NCBI GenBank assembly: GCA_001931905.2
Contig: MSJI02000656.1
Coordinates: 1-23,947 of the forward strand
Direction: 5' to 3'
DNA length: 23,947 nt
DNA from: Cladosporium sp. IMV 00045
Lineage: Eukaryota; Ascomycota; Dothideomycetes; Cladosporiales; Cladosporiaceae
Part shown: positions 1-8,936 of the stretch, one piece after another
Numbering within the stretch: position 1 is the first letter of the stretch
Layout: every line of letters begins with the position of its first letter
Notes under the pieces: generated by a model
Seen by the model: the letters and a program-made list of their open reading frames with translations, nothing else
Database searches by the model: none
What the model was told of the DNA's origin: nothing
Program-made: the position numbers and the translations under genes

Positions 1-52
1 GGGGGGGATCTTCGACAGCGGAGGAGATGAGAGGGACGAGGCGAAGGCTTAA
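1..52 (+). CDS. Possible C-terminal tail of a gene that begins before the window
   Basis: Reading from base 2, the frame is open and encodes a short acidic tail (G-G-I-F-D-S-G-G-D-E-R-D-E-A-K-A) ending in TAA at 50-52. The composition and GC-rich third positions would suit a fungal C-terminus, and the sequence downstream turns AT-rich at once. Only 16 codons are visible, so chance is a serious alternative and no family can be named. Confidence 0.2.
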   Translation, partial: GGIFDSGGDERDEAKA

Positions 53-239
53 GTCAGCATGCTGATATTGAGGGCGATTTCGAGACGAGTGATTCTTGCT
101 CGCTGTTATTTATGGTATGAGTTTTGTCGTGAGAAGAGGAAACACGCTGCCGAGCCTCCTTCTTAGCCTATGTGTGTCTCACGAATACATCTTTGCTTTC
201 TTTTCGTTCCAATGCGAAGGCGGAGAAAGTCATCCATCG

Positions 240-890
240 AATGTACAGTCAGAGAAGAGTAGTAATGATAATACTGGAGATGAGTAAAATCGATGGGTTG
301 TCAGAATCGAGCACTGATGATAGCATTAAGATGAGTCAGTTGAGCTTCAATCAGATGAACAGTTAGGAACAGTAGTGATAATCGTCGCATAGAAGAAGTA
401 AGTCTAATTCTAATGGTGTAGGTAGTTAGAAAGAAGTGGGCGTAATAGTACTATATATGAGTAAGATCGGACACATAGTCAGAAAATTAGTATTGAAAAC
501 GATACAGTATTTCAGTAACACTGGACGGATAGTCAGAAGTCAGTAGCGATGAGAGTACTACAGATGAGCAAGATCGGAATGGATAGTCAGGAATTAGTGG
601 TGATGATAAGTACTATAGACGAGTAAGAATAAATAGTCAGAAATCTGTTTTGATTATAGTACTACATATGAGTAAGATTGGATCGATAGCCAGAAACAAG
701 TGGTAACGATAGCATCAAATATAATGAGTAAGATCAGACGGATAGTCAGAAAGAAATAGTAACAGTAGTACCGAATATGAGTGAGGTCGGATAATGATCG
801 TGCTACTATAGACAAGTAGAAGCCCAAGGCTACTCAGATGGACAGTCAGAAATTAGCAGTGGCAGTCGTACTAGAGACGAACAAGTCCGC
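240..890. repeat. Degenerate tandem array, unit about 53 bp
   Basis: A diverged minisatellite-like array. The unit begins near GAGTAAGATCGG, continues GGATAGTCAGAAA, then a variable AGTAGTGATGA part, and ends AGTACTATAGAT. Unit starts are visible near 279, 459, 512, 565, 621, 670, 725 and 779, spaced 49-56 bp, with weaker units near 332 and 395 and a disrupted one near 832-890. Unit length is not a multiple of three and every frame is broken by stops, so it is not a coding repeat. The block is AT-richer than the flanking genes. Divergence between copies indicates an old array. Confidence 0.8.
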
Positions 891-1859
891 CTGAATACGC
901 ATGAAAACAGATCAACCTGGATATCTCGCGTGATTCGGTTATTCGATGAGCGACGATGAGGTGACAACCACGCAAAGCCAGTCCATGAGCCTTATGAATT
1001 CTCCTTGCCCTCAGGCGCGTACCCCAACAGCGTGCAATCACCACTGTCACTGATCGAGATGTACACCTCGCATGGTATTGCATCCTCTTTCCTCCGACAT
1101 ATACAGTACCTTGGTGTTTGACCTGACATAGCAGAGCAAAAAAACAAGGGCCAATGTTAGTACTTTCCTCAGCAAAGACTGTTCATTACACCGAGGTGGC
1201 ATGTCGTCGACTCGGCTTTATCTGGACAGACATCATCGTCATCATCGCCATCATCCAGAAACCTCCCTCCCTCGCACACTCAACCCAATCAGATCTAACC
1301 CGACCTACACCGCCCGACACTCACATCCCCCCGGAACCCGCAAGCTCGCCTCGGAACCACAAGGCAAGTCCCCAGCTCCTTCTGGCCTCTCGAAAAGCGT
1401 CTAGAACGCGTGCGAGGTCACACTTCCGGGACAGAGCGGTATCGCTAACCGCCGCATCCATTGAACCCAGTAGCCGGGAGCAAGGCGCAACATTGGATTC
1501 GTGTCGTTCCCTATCTTCGCTGGCGAGCATCCAATTGCATACCAGACAATAAGCGGATATCTCCAGATCCGTCGCGGGTGCGCACGTGGAAGTTCCGCGA
1601 CTCAATCTGAGCTTGTTGGAAGCATCGGTAGGTGTGAGCGAGGCCTTCGAACGCCGGGAGGCCATACCGATGGTCAGCAGCCAAAGCTCCAATTCTGACT
1701 TCACTTTATGTCGGTAGGTTGTTGTCGTTGCTTGGTTCCCGCGTATACGTGTTCGTCCGATCTCATGAACCTCACAGTTCTGATCACCAAACCCTCGCAG
1801 GCGCAAGCGGCTGGCGAGTACCACTCAACACTCGAAAGGGTGTATCGCATCGAACTGTC
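891..1859. other. Intergenic stretch with no firm gene
   Basis: This lies between the tandem array and the 3' end of the DUF7704 gene. A trinucleotide-like run of CATCATCGTCATCATCGCC sits near 1231. The only long open frame is on the minus strand (listed separately at 1321-1665). No RNA gene, terminator-like hairpin or transposon remnant was recognised. Part of it is presumably the 3' UTR of the DUF7704 gene. Confidence 0.5.
1321..1665 (-). CDS. Doubtful small hypothetical protein, 114 aa
   Basis: An open frame starts at an ATG with G at -3 and G at +4 (1665) and runs 114 codons; it stays open upstream as far as 1824. The product begins MASRRSKASLTPTD and has a fairly balanced composition, with an amphipathic charged C-terminal half (V-L-D-A-F-R-E-A-R-R). 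The last codons overlap a GTGAGT donor-like sequence, so a further exon is conceivable, but no convincing acceptor was found. It begins 195 nt after the stop of the DUF7704 gene on the same strand, so it may just be open sequence within that gene's 3' UTR. A frame of this length is expected by chance about once in a window this size and GC content. No family is recognised. Confidence 0.18.
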   Translation of the reverse strand: MASRRSKASLTPTDASNKLRLSRGTSTCAPATDLEISAYCLVCNWMLASEDRERHESNVAPCSRLLGSMDAAVSDTALSRKCDLARVLDAFREARRSWGLALWFRGELAGSGGM

Positions 1860-2453
1860 CTATCTCTTAGCCTTCGCCGCCTTCCCCCCCTTCCCCCCAA
1901 CAGCAGCATTCGCAAACCCAACCCCCATCAAAAAGCACGACCTCATCATGGCACCGACATAAACGAACCCCAAATTCCCCCAATACATCTCATCCCACTC
2001 CCAAAACCTATAGTAGACTTCCCACCCCACCTGCGCCACACTAGCCAAATGTCCAAAATCCGCAATCAACAGACCCAGCAAAAAGACCTTCCAAACTCTC
2101 ACATCGCCCGTCGCGCGCAGCACGAGCGCCTCGTTCAGCGCGAAGACGAGGTAGAGGTTCGCGAGCTGGTAGAGAACGATGGATTCGCGGGTGGAGACGC
2201 CGGCGCCAGCGCCTGAGCCGGTGACTGCTTCGAGGGGCGAGGGAGGCACGGTCAGGTGCATGTAGGCGCGCTGGTCGAGGGCGGCGTAGTAGGCTCCTGC
2301 CGCTGTGGCGATGGGCTCGATGTACAGGAAGAAGAGGCGGTAGAGGAGGGGGATGGTGCTGGGCCCGGCGACGGTGGTGGTGCGAGCTGAGACCTTCCCT
2401 CCTCCGCCCGACGTCGCGGACGTGGGGGACCCTGTTTTGCTGCGCGCGGCCAT
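1860..2453 (-). CDS. DUF7704 domain integral membrane protein, 197 aa
   Basis: A single-exon gene for a small four-pass membrane protein of the fungal DUF7704 family, whose function is unknown. A Ser/Thr/Gly-rich cytoplasm-like N-terminus (1-32) precedes hydrophobic segments at about 34-58, 92-112, 121-143 and 160-183, followed by a Lys/Gly-rich tail. Family-like motifs are visible: LYRLFFLYIEPIAT with GAYYA in segment 1, QLANLYLVFALNEALVLR in segment 2, a conserved R-V-W before LLGLLIADFGHL in segment 3, and W-G-N-L-G-F-V-Y in segment 4. The frame is open upstream to 2867, but the start at 2453 (MAARSK) is preferred because the homology-like part begins shortly after it, upstream residues are low-complexity, and +4 is G. 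It is divergent from the F-box/WD40 gene, far upstream. Family call is from remembered motif pattern; the function is not inferable. Confidence 0.85.
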   Translation of the reverse strand: MAARSKTGSPTSATSGGGGKVSARTTTVAGPSTIPLLYRLFFLYIEPIATAAGAYYAALDQRAYMHLTVPPSPLEAVTGSGAGAGVSTRESIVLYQLANLYLVFALNEALVLRATGDVRVWKVFLLGLLIADFGHLASVAQVGWEVYYRFWEWDEMYWGNLGFVYVGAMMRSCFLMGVGFANAAVGGKGGKAAKAKR

Positions 2454-4059
2454 GTGGGCGGCGGGAGGCGGCAAGGTAGATGTGAGGATTGATTTGTTCG
2501 TATCGGGAGCGAGAGGATCGGAGCAGTGCAAGTGCAGATGCAGGATGTGTGGAAATGTTGTCAATGCGTGAAACACACTTCTGGGAGACGCGCGAGCAGA
2601 ATGCGGCTGTGCAGAACGAGAGAAAGTGCGCGTGCGTTGACTGTTGCTGGTGCGCTGGTCACAACGGTGCCACATATACTCCAGTGAAATGTATGGTAAC
2701 AGTGAAACGAGAGGTCGTCGAGACACGCGATCAATTGGAGTACCGCGATGTCGGGCGGACGTGTTGCCAGCCAGAGCCATCCTTCTTACGGTTGGTAGCC
2801 CGGAGACTAAGCTTAGAGGCTGCTCCATCGTGAACCGAGAAAACGACACGGGCCGGACCACCTGCATGGGTGGTGGTTATACCCTCCTGCTGGCGTCGGC
2901 TATCGGAAGAAGGCAGGGAAGCACACGCACGGCACGCGCACGCAAGCGCATCTCGACAGCACAGGCCGAGGCGGGCTTGTCATGAGCTGGCTGACACCTG
3001 CATTTGATGCGTTGGCGCCGGTGAGGAGAAAAAGATATGTGGTGTGGTGGCGGAGGTGGTGAAGGACGGTTAACGCGTAATGGTTACTAAATGTACAGAG
3101 TAGGCGTGTCACGACAGCAGCATCATCACCAGCATCATCATGAATTGCATCCTCAGATGACCTATTTCGCTGGCGTGCGGGGAGCCCTTGTCGGGGTAAG
3201 TGGGTTTGGATGTGTGTTTTTGTGGGATTTGATGGGTACTCAGAGACTTCCAGAAAGGACTTTAGCTCCGGGAAAGTGACAGCTATTGGAATGCAAAAAT
3301 GGGGTGGCGTGGCGAAGCGTCATATGGGATCACGGATTAAGGGTCAAGTTGGGATGGTTGGCCTAGCAGGAAGAAGGCTCTCACGGCTGGCTCTCTCTGG
3401 TATGGCTCGAGCATGGAGGCAGGGGCTGCATGGTCCAGCAGTATCCTGGGACGGTAGAGGAGAGTCAAGCGTAGCGTTGCCACGTGCGAGACTGACTCCT
3501 GGAGCGAGTAGTGCGTGAATGGTGTGTGGGTGATGGGACGGTAGGAGGTACTATGAGGTGGCAACGCCTGAGACAGACGACAGCTTGAGAGGACACACGG
3601 ACACGGAACCCACGCGGCAAGGGAAGAAGAGGCTGCGAGCGAAGGATGGTCGAAGGCGAGGAATGCGGAACTTCTCCAATGGACGATTGCAGAGGCAGAT
3701 CCACCGGGGAAAGAGAATTATGGCGATGACGACGGGTGCAGAGAAGAGAGGGAAAGCGAGCAGAATCACGGACATGCCATGTGCATTGGGTTCAACGAAG
3801 GGGTGAAGTTCGGGTGATGGGGATGGGCTGAGGGTGGTGGAAGTCGGACGCTGCTCCCACTCGGCCTGGAAAGATCTGGCTGTCTCACGGGACTTTTCAC
3901 GCAGAAGGAAGGCTAAGCCCTATGCTGGATGCAAGCATTTGATTGATCGATGTCTGAATGGTACGCCGGCTCGCAGGCTCAGCCAGTACAAACCATGGTA
4001 CATGCATCGATGTACCGTCAAGAGTTTTTTCTCCCTCTCGGACTCTCTCCTGGTCAGAG

Positions 4060-4094
<35 letters not shown>

Positions 4095-4140
4095 TGCCTC
4101 TCTCCGCCCGGTCTGTCCGATGAGCTGAAATGCAAATGCA
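2454..4140. other. Divergent intergenic region with (CTG)10
   Basis: Non-coding in my reading. It holds the promoter side of the DUF7704 gene (2454-2900) and a distal region of the F-box/WD40 gene. Visible small repeats are CAC/CGCA-rich sequence near 2918-2950, a CAGCATCATCACCAGCATCA tract near 3117-3145, and a pure (CTG)10 microsatellite at 4061-4090. Several open frames overlap on both strands but none has a consistent protein composition or a splice pattern. Confidence 0.5.
4061..4092 (+). repeat. (CTG)10 microsatellite
   Basis: Ten uninterrupted CTG units (4061-4090) plus a partial unit. It sits about 950 bp upstream of the F-box/WD40 start, at the left edge of the pyrimidine-rich leader. 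It reads as polyCys, polyLeu or polyAla depending on frame, which inflates spurious open frames here. The complement is a CAG tract. Confidence 0.95.
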
Positions 4141-5036
4141 CGCACCGCACTACTCTCGGCTCAATCTTCTTGAACAGTCTTTTCCTGTCTCGTCCGCCTC
4201 TCTGCTCTGCTCTGCCTTTCTATGTTTATCATTGCCATCCTCCTATCCAGTCAATCCTCTCATCCTCCTCCCGTCATACTCCCACCCAATTGCAATCGCC
4301 TCAAATAAAACTCCTCCCCCCAACCCTGCCATTCCGCCCGATACCTTATTTATTACCTACTATCATATCTCATTACCACCACCCTACATCATCCTTCCCA
4401 ACCTGTAACATAAAACCTCGCCGCCCGCTGCGCTATCTCCGTTTCCGCGCCCTCCTACCACGCCACTCCAAAAAAAGCTCAACCGTCCACACTCCCTTCC
4501 CCGTCCATCTCACAATCCTTCATCCCTCCCCCGTCGAGGATCTGCAAGCTGTCTTAGCACCCAATCACTCCTTCATTTCCCACCCAGCCCTGCCTCAGCC
4601 TGCTACACTGCTCATTACCCAATTACCGCGCCAACCACCGGCTGCAACACCGACGACTCGCCTTGCTCCCCGTCTATCCTCTCGCGCGTGCGCGCACCGG
4701 GCATCTTCCCATCCCTGCTCGCCTCCGAATCAATCGCTGCGCCGTCTATCCGCCCTCCTGCATCGCATTACTGCGTCGCCTATTCCATCACCACCACCAC
4801 CATCACTTCCGGTCCTCTTGGCCTGCTCGGAGTCTTCGCAGACCGAATCGTTCCTTCCTCTCTCATTAATACTATTTCCGACCTCTGAGCGCTAGTCTCA
4901 TTACGGACGCTACACTGCACACATTCACTACCTAATCCGCCTCGACACCGCCCATTCACCACGGCCGAGGCCATCGCCAGCCATCAGTGCTGTCCAATCC
5001 ACTTGCTACACCTGACAGCAACCCTACACCGTCAGC
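4140..5036 (+). promoter_or_regulatory. Pyrimidine-rich promoter/5' leader of the F-box/WD40 gene
   Basis: The plus strand is strikingly C+T-rich over about 900 bases (runs such as CCCTCCCCCGTC, CTCCTCCCGTC, CACCACCACCACCATCAC near 4790). Stop codons are rare in such sequence, which explains a long open frame (3834-4895) whose product is mostly Pro/Ser/His/Leu. CT-rich tracts directly upstream of start codons are a known feature of many strongly expressed fungal genes; here this is inferred from composition and position. No TATA box stands out, and the transcription start cannot be placed. Confidence 0.55.
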
Positions 5037-7502
5037 ATGAACTACGAATACTCCGGATCATCCTTCCTGCAGCGCCCACGCATGTCCGAACAGCGTCCAC
5101 ACACCGTCCACTCCTCAACTGTGCCATTCAACTCCAGTTATAGCCAGGAAGAGCAGGGCGGACACATGCAGGACATTGACTTTGCCAGCGCGGTCCCGCG
5201 CAGGACATCGCTGTCCCGTGACGACACCGCCGCCGACTTGTCTGCATCTTCCGAGGACGGCCAGGCCTGGCCGAGCAATAAGACCCATCTTCCTAGCATG
5301 AGCTGGTCCGACTTTCGCCCTTCGGAGCACGCCTCGAGCGACCTTCGCAACCCACACTTCCCGACCGAGGAATCCAGATTGGCCTTTTGGCGCAGCCAGC
5401 GCTCGAGGAGACGACAGCTTCTGCGCCCAATCGGTGGACTATCACAGCACGGCTCGCACAGCTTCCTGCCAAATGTCAGCGCTGTTCCCAGTGTTGCATC
5501 TCCCACAACTTCGGTCGGCGCTTCATCATCACACATCGATGAGCCATCTCGCAAGAGCTCATTGAGCCGTAGGTTGAGCAGGTCTGTCAAGAAGATGCAC
5601 GACTTTGGCAGCAACATCACCAATGGCCAGGCCTCTCTCAGGAGCAGGAAGGCCAGCACCTCCGAGATTGTGCAGCCCGCTTTTGTCGACCCTCTCAGTC
5701 CTTCCCTGACATCACCCACCAAGAGGAATGGCAAGCACGGTGATGAGAGACCAAAGAAATCACGAACCGCCACTCTTTCCAGCGCCGAACGCAAAGACAC
5801 ACCCGCTCCCCCCTTTGGTCAAGCACCACGCTCTGCACCAAAAGCCATCTGGCCCACCGGTGGTGAGGGCGCGAGGCAATCTGCCGCACGTCTCAACACC
5901 ACCGCTTTCAACTTCGAGAACCAATCTGAAGGTGAAGCACAAGACGACATTTTTACTCAACACGCTCGTTTGGGTTCCATCTCTAGCGCAGCAGACAGCG
6001 GAGCAGATCTATCCTCATATGCTCGTTACGACACGCCACAACGGGATTGTGACGGCGACGTTGAGATGTTCTCCACTCCTGCACCGGTCGAAGATGACAA
6101 AGTCGACTTCGTAGCCGGCAAGCTGCCACAGGAGCTCAGTCTCGCCGTCTTCAAGTTACTGGATGGCCCTTCGCTCGCTTCTGCCTCACAAGTCAATCGC
6201 TCTTGGAACAACCTTGTCAAAGACGAATCAGTATGGCGAACTGCTTTCTACAGACGCTGGCGGCGTCAAATCCACACGGAACCCGCTCCTGTACAGGTCG
6301 GTGGCCCTGGCACCGGTCTGCCCAACACACCAAAGCAAGAATGGAAGAGGATGTACCGTGCCCGCACTCTCCTCGAGAAGCAATGGCGCATGGGCGCGCA
6401 AGAGTCTGGAAAAGCCACTTATCTCTCTGGTCACACCGACAGCGTTTACTGCGTCCAATTCGACGAGGAGAAGATTATCACAGGATCTCGCGACAGGACC
6501 ATCCGCGTTTGGGACATTAACACCATGCAGTGCATCCGCGTAATTGGCGGTCCCAATGTCAAGCCCGTACCCGGACCCAAACCCCTTCGCACCGTTGACT
6601 ACCCTTCCTTCCACAGCGCAGTCGCCAGCGTGAACGGAACCGTCTATGGTAACAGCATCTACCACACTCCTGCTTACTGGCACGACGCCTCAATCCTCTG
6701 CCTCCAGTATGACGAGAACATCCTGGTCACCGGCTCTTCCGACTCCGACCTCATCGTCTGGGACATCAAGACATACGAACCCATTCGCCGCCTGCGCGCC
6801 CACTCCGGCGGCGTCCTCGACGTCGCGCTCGACGCCAAGCACATCATCTCTTGCAGCAAGGACAGCAAAATCTTCGTCTGGGACCGCGAAACCTTCCAAA
6901 TCAAAGGCACGCTCGAAGGGCATCGCGGCCCCGTCAACGCCGTCCAGCTGCGCGGCAAGTACCTCGTTAGCGCCAGCGGTGACGGTATCGCGCGCCTGTG
7001 GGACATCGAGACCAACAAGCTGGTGAAAGAGTTCACGGCCAAGGAGCGCGGGCTGGCCGCGGTGGAGTTCTCCGAGGACATGAAGTACGTCCTCGCCGGC
7101 GGCAACGACCACATCACGTACAAATTCGAAACCGACACGGGCCGCGAAGTCGCCCAGTTCACGGGCCACACGCAGCTCGTGCGCTCCCTCTGGCTCGACA
7201 GCGTCAACCGCCGCGTCGTCAGCGGCTCGTACGATTTGGACCTGCGCGTCTACGACTTCGAGACCGGAGACGAAATTTGGCGCGCCGAGGAGTGGACCAC
7301 CAGCTGGATGCTCGCCGCCAAATCCGACTACCGCCGCATCGTCGCCACCAGCCAGGACGGCCGGGTCTTGATCATCGATTTCGGCATGCAGAAGGGCGGC
7401 GCCAACGACGGCGTCCCGATCGACGGCGTCGATTTGCTCAGGGAGATCCCGCTCGAGAACACCAGCGCGATAATTTTCCGCAACCCTTTCGAGAATGCTT
7501 AG
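5037..7502 (+). CDS. F-box/WD40 repeat protein (SCF ubiquitin-ligase substrate adaptor), 821 aa
   Basis: An intronless gene for a probable substrate-recognition subunit of an SCF (Skp1-cullin-F-box) E3 ubiquitin ligase. Residues 1-350 are Ser-rich, basic and probably disordered. An F-box spans about 360-402 (L-P-Q-E-L-S-L-A-V-F ... V-N-R-S-W-N ... S-V-W-R). A helical linker with E-W-K-R-M-Y-R-A-R follows. Seven WD40 blades then start near 463, 547, 587, 627, 667, 708 and 750, several with GH...WD ends (GSRDRTIRVWD, GSSDSDLIVWD, CSKDSKIFVWD). A loop of about 45 residues (500-546) interrupts blades 1 and 2. The start has A at -3. The order matches the Slimb/beta-TrCP-like fungal group (Neurospora FWD-1, fission yeast Pof11) better in my recollection than Cdc4 or Met30, but the exact orthologue is not certain. 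The extreme C-terminus lacks further domains. Confidence 0.93.
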   Translation: MNYEYSGSSFLQRPRMSEQRPHTVHSSTVPFNSSYSQEEQGGHMQDIDFASAVPRRTSLSRDDTAADLSASSEDGQAWPSNKTHLPSMSWSDFRPSEHASSDLRNPHFPTEESRLAFWRSQRSRRRQLLRPIGGLSQHGSHSFLPNVSAVPSVASPTTSVGASSSHIDEPSRKSSLSRRLSRSVKKMHDFGSNITNGQASLRSRKASTSEIVQPAFVDPLSPSLTSPTKRNGKHGDERPKKSRTATLSSAERKDTPAPPFGQAPRSAPKAIWPTGGEGARQSAARLNTTAFNFENQSEGEAQDDIFTQHARLGSISSAADSGADLSSYARYDTPQRDCDGDVEMFSTPAPVEDDKVDFVAGKLPQELSLAVFKLLDGPSLASASQVNRSWNNLVKDESVWRTAFYRRWRRQIHTEPAPVQVGGPGTGLPNTPKQEWKRMYRARTLLEKQWRMGAQESGKATYLSGHTDSVYCVQFDEEKIITGSRDRTIRVWDINTMQCIRVIGGPNVKPVPGPKPLRTVDYPSFHSAVASVNGTVYGNSIYHTPAYWHDASILCLQYDENILVTGSSDSDLIVWDIKTYEPIRRLRAHSGGVLDVALDAKHIISCSKDSKIFVWDRETFQIKGTLEGHRGPVNAVQLRGKYLVSASGDGIARLWDIETNKLVKEFTAKERGLAAVEFSEDMKYVLAGGNDHITYKFETDTGREVAQFTGHTQLVRSLWLDSVNRRVVSGSYDLDLRVYDFETGDEIWRAEEWTTSWMLAAKSDYRRIVATSQDGRVLIIDFGMQKGGANDGVPIDGVDLLREIPLENTSAIIFRNPFENA

Positions 7503-8200
7503 GGCGCTGATCAAACGTTGGTTTGGGGCAACATACTGGAAGGTCTTAGTCTGAATGTCGGGTAGAGCGGAGCACAGCAGTCTCCCTGAATATTGTCTCA
7601 GCAATGGCGGGCACAGGTCGTCTTCACAACAAACAAAAAAAGTAAGGAGCTCTGTTTCGTGGGTAAATAATTTCGCGCGGCTGGTTCTTTGGTGTTGGGT
7701 CTTTTGGGTGTACATTATTTCCGGTCTGGGTCTTCTCTTTTCTGTTTTCTTTACGGGGTTACCGTTGAGCGTTTTCCTGGCCTCTCTCTCTCTCTCTTCT
7801 GGACTTGCGGATCAAGGAAAAATTATTGATATTACCAGTGGTAGCACTATTCGTAGTGAGAAACACAATCCTTCTTCTAATCATTTAATCATCACTTCAA
7901 GTTTCTTCTCATTCAAAGCTGTGTCAACCGTCTGGGAGAGAGTCATCTTCCTGGTATCAGGACGTTGAAAGAAAGGGTATCTACCTAACTTTAACAAAAG
8001 GAATAATCAAGAATCAACAACGTTCCCTGACAGAACCCATGCATACATATTCCAATCTGAGTTCCCGGTGCCCCCTCCCCTCTCACTTCTCACGTTCTGG
8101 CCAAAGCAATCATGACAAACCAAATCAAGAAGACCGCCAACTCTGTTGACGGCGAACTCCACAAAAGCAAGCCGCCGTCAAGACGCCAAATCCGACCAAC
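7503..8200. other. 3' flank of the F-box/WD40 gene; convergent intergenic region
   Basis: This is downstream sequence of the F-box/WD40 gene and faces the 3' end of the minus-strand TPR-like gene. It contains a (CT)8 tract at 7782-7797, AT-rich sequence around 7820-7900, and pyrimidine-rich stretches near 8060-8100. No canonical AATAAA is close to the stop, and no gene is visible. The minus-strand gene's 3' UTR may reach into it. Confidence 0.5.
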
Positions 8201-8826
8201 TCACCCGGTGAAGACTGTAAACATCAACGACCTTTTTTTTTCTTGCGTCCCCTCGATTCTGCACTGAACCCCAAACGTCCTGAAACAGGATCTCATGGAC
8301 ACATCTGTAAGCAACCCTTCCCTCGCCCTCGCCAGCACGGTCAAACCGGATTCGATCTCAAAGGTGAAGGCTTACCCAACTCCACCGGCGGGAGCAGAGT
8401 CGAGGTATCATGCGCAATACTCCCGCTGTCTCTTGCACTGCTGCTGCATATTCTGGCGCTTTGAGGCGTTGTGGTCGGAAGCTCGGGGATTGGAAGTGCT
8501 GTTGCAGTGGGTGTTGTGGTGTTGGAAGCGGAGGGGAAGGACTTGGGCGGAGGACACGGCGGGCTCGATGATCCTCCTGCGCCTGCTGCTTCGCGGTGAC
8601 GGATGGAAATCATCCTGAGCGTGGTGCGGAGGCAGGACTTGAGTTCTTTCTCTGTGTTGGTGGGTGTTGAGTTTGAGGTTGCGGGGGAGTTTGCAGAATC
8701 GACAGGTTGCTCAGGTTTAGGCTGCTCAGACTGCCACTGACGCTGTTGATTCTGTTCTTCGCTTTCGTCGTTGTCGTCGTCGTCGTCGTCGCCGCCGCAG
8801 GAGATGGCGATTGAATTATCCTCGCA
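8201..8826 (-). CDS. Candidate 3' exon(s) of the TPR-like gene, or a separate unresolved coding segment
   Basis: A minus-strand frame opens right after an acceptor-like TTTGTAG (ending at 8827) and runs 161 codons to a stop at 8341. It encodes an acidic run (six Asp then N-D-E-S-E-E), a Gln/Pro-rich part, and K-S-C-L-R-T-T-L-R-M-I-S-I-R-H-R-E, then a Ser/Thr/Pro tail with D-S-G-S-I-A-H-D-T-S-T-L-L-P-P-V-E-L. A good intron, GTAAGC at 8375 to CTTACAG at 8305 (71 nt), would extend it to a stop at 8201. Linking it to the upstream gene in frame needs a non-ideal donor GTCAGG at 8945. The better donor GTAAAA at 8940 leads instead into a Thr-repeat frame ending at 8610. Composition favours real coding, but the join is unproven. 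Confidence 0.3.
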
Positions 8827-8936
8827 CTACAAAGACTCTCCGAGCAAAACGCCAGCCCACACCCAGCCCTCAACGGCATCCTGATGACTTCCAAGGCAAA
8901 ATAATTTGTGCTCGCCACACTCTCCAGCACGACATT

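Noticed and set aside
2454..2867. N-terminal extension of the DUF7704 protein
   Set aside because: The frame is open, but the residues are low-complexity and Arg/Ser/His-rich, and the family-like part starts after the ATG at 2453.
3834..4895. A 353-codon plus-strand open frame
   Set aside because: It lies in C/T-rich sequence where stops are rare and includes polyCys from the CTG tract. The product is Pro/Ser/His/Leu-rich with no domain, and it sits in the leader of a real gene.
6690..7715. A 341-codon minus-strand frame opposite the F-box/WD40 gene
   Set aside because: A shadow of the GC-rich third positions of the WD40 coding strand. The real strand has clear WD40 blades.
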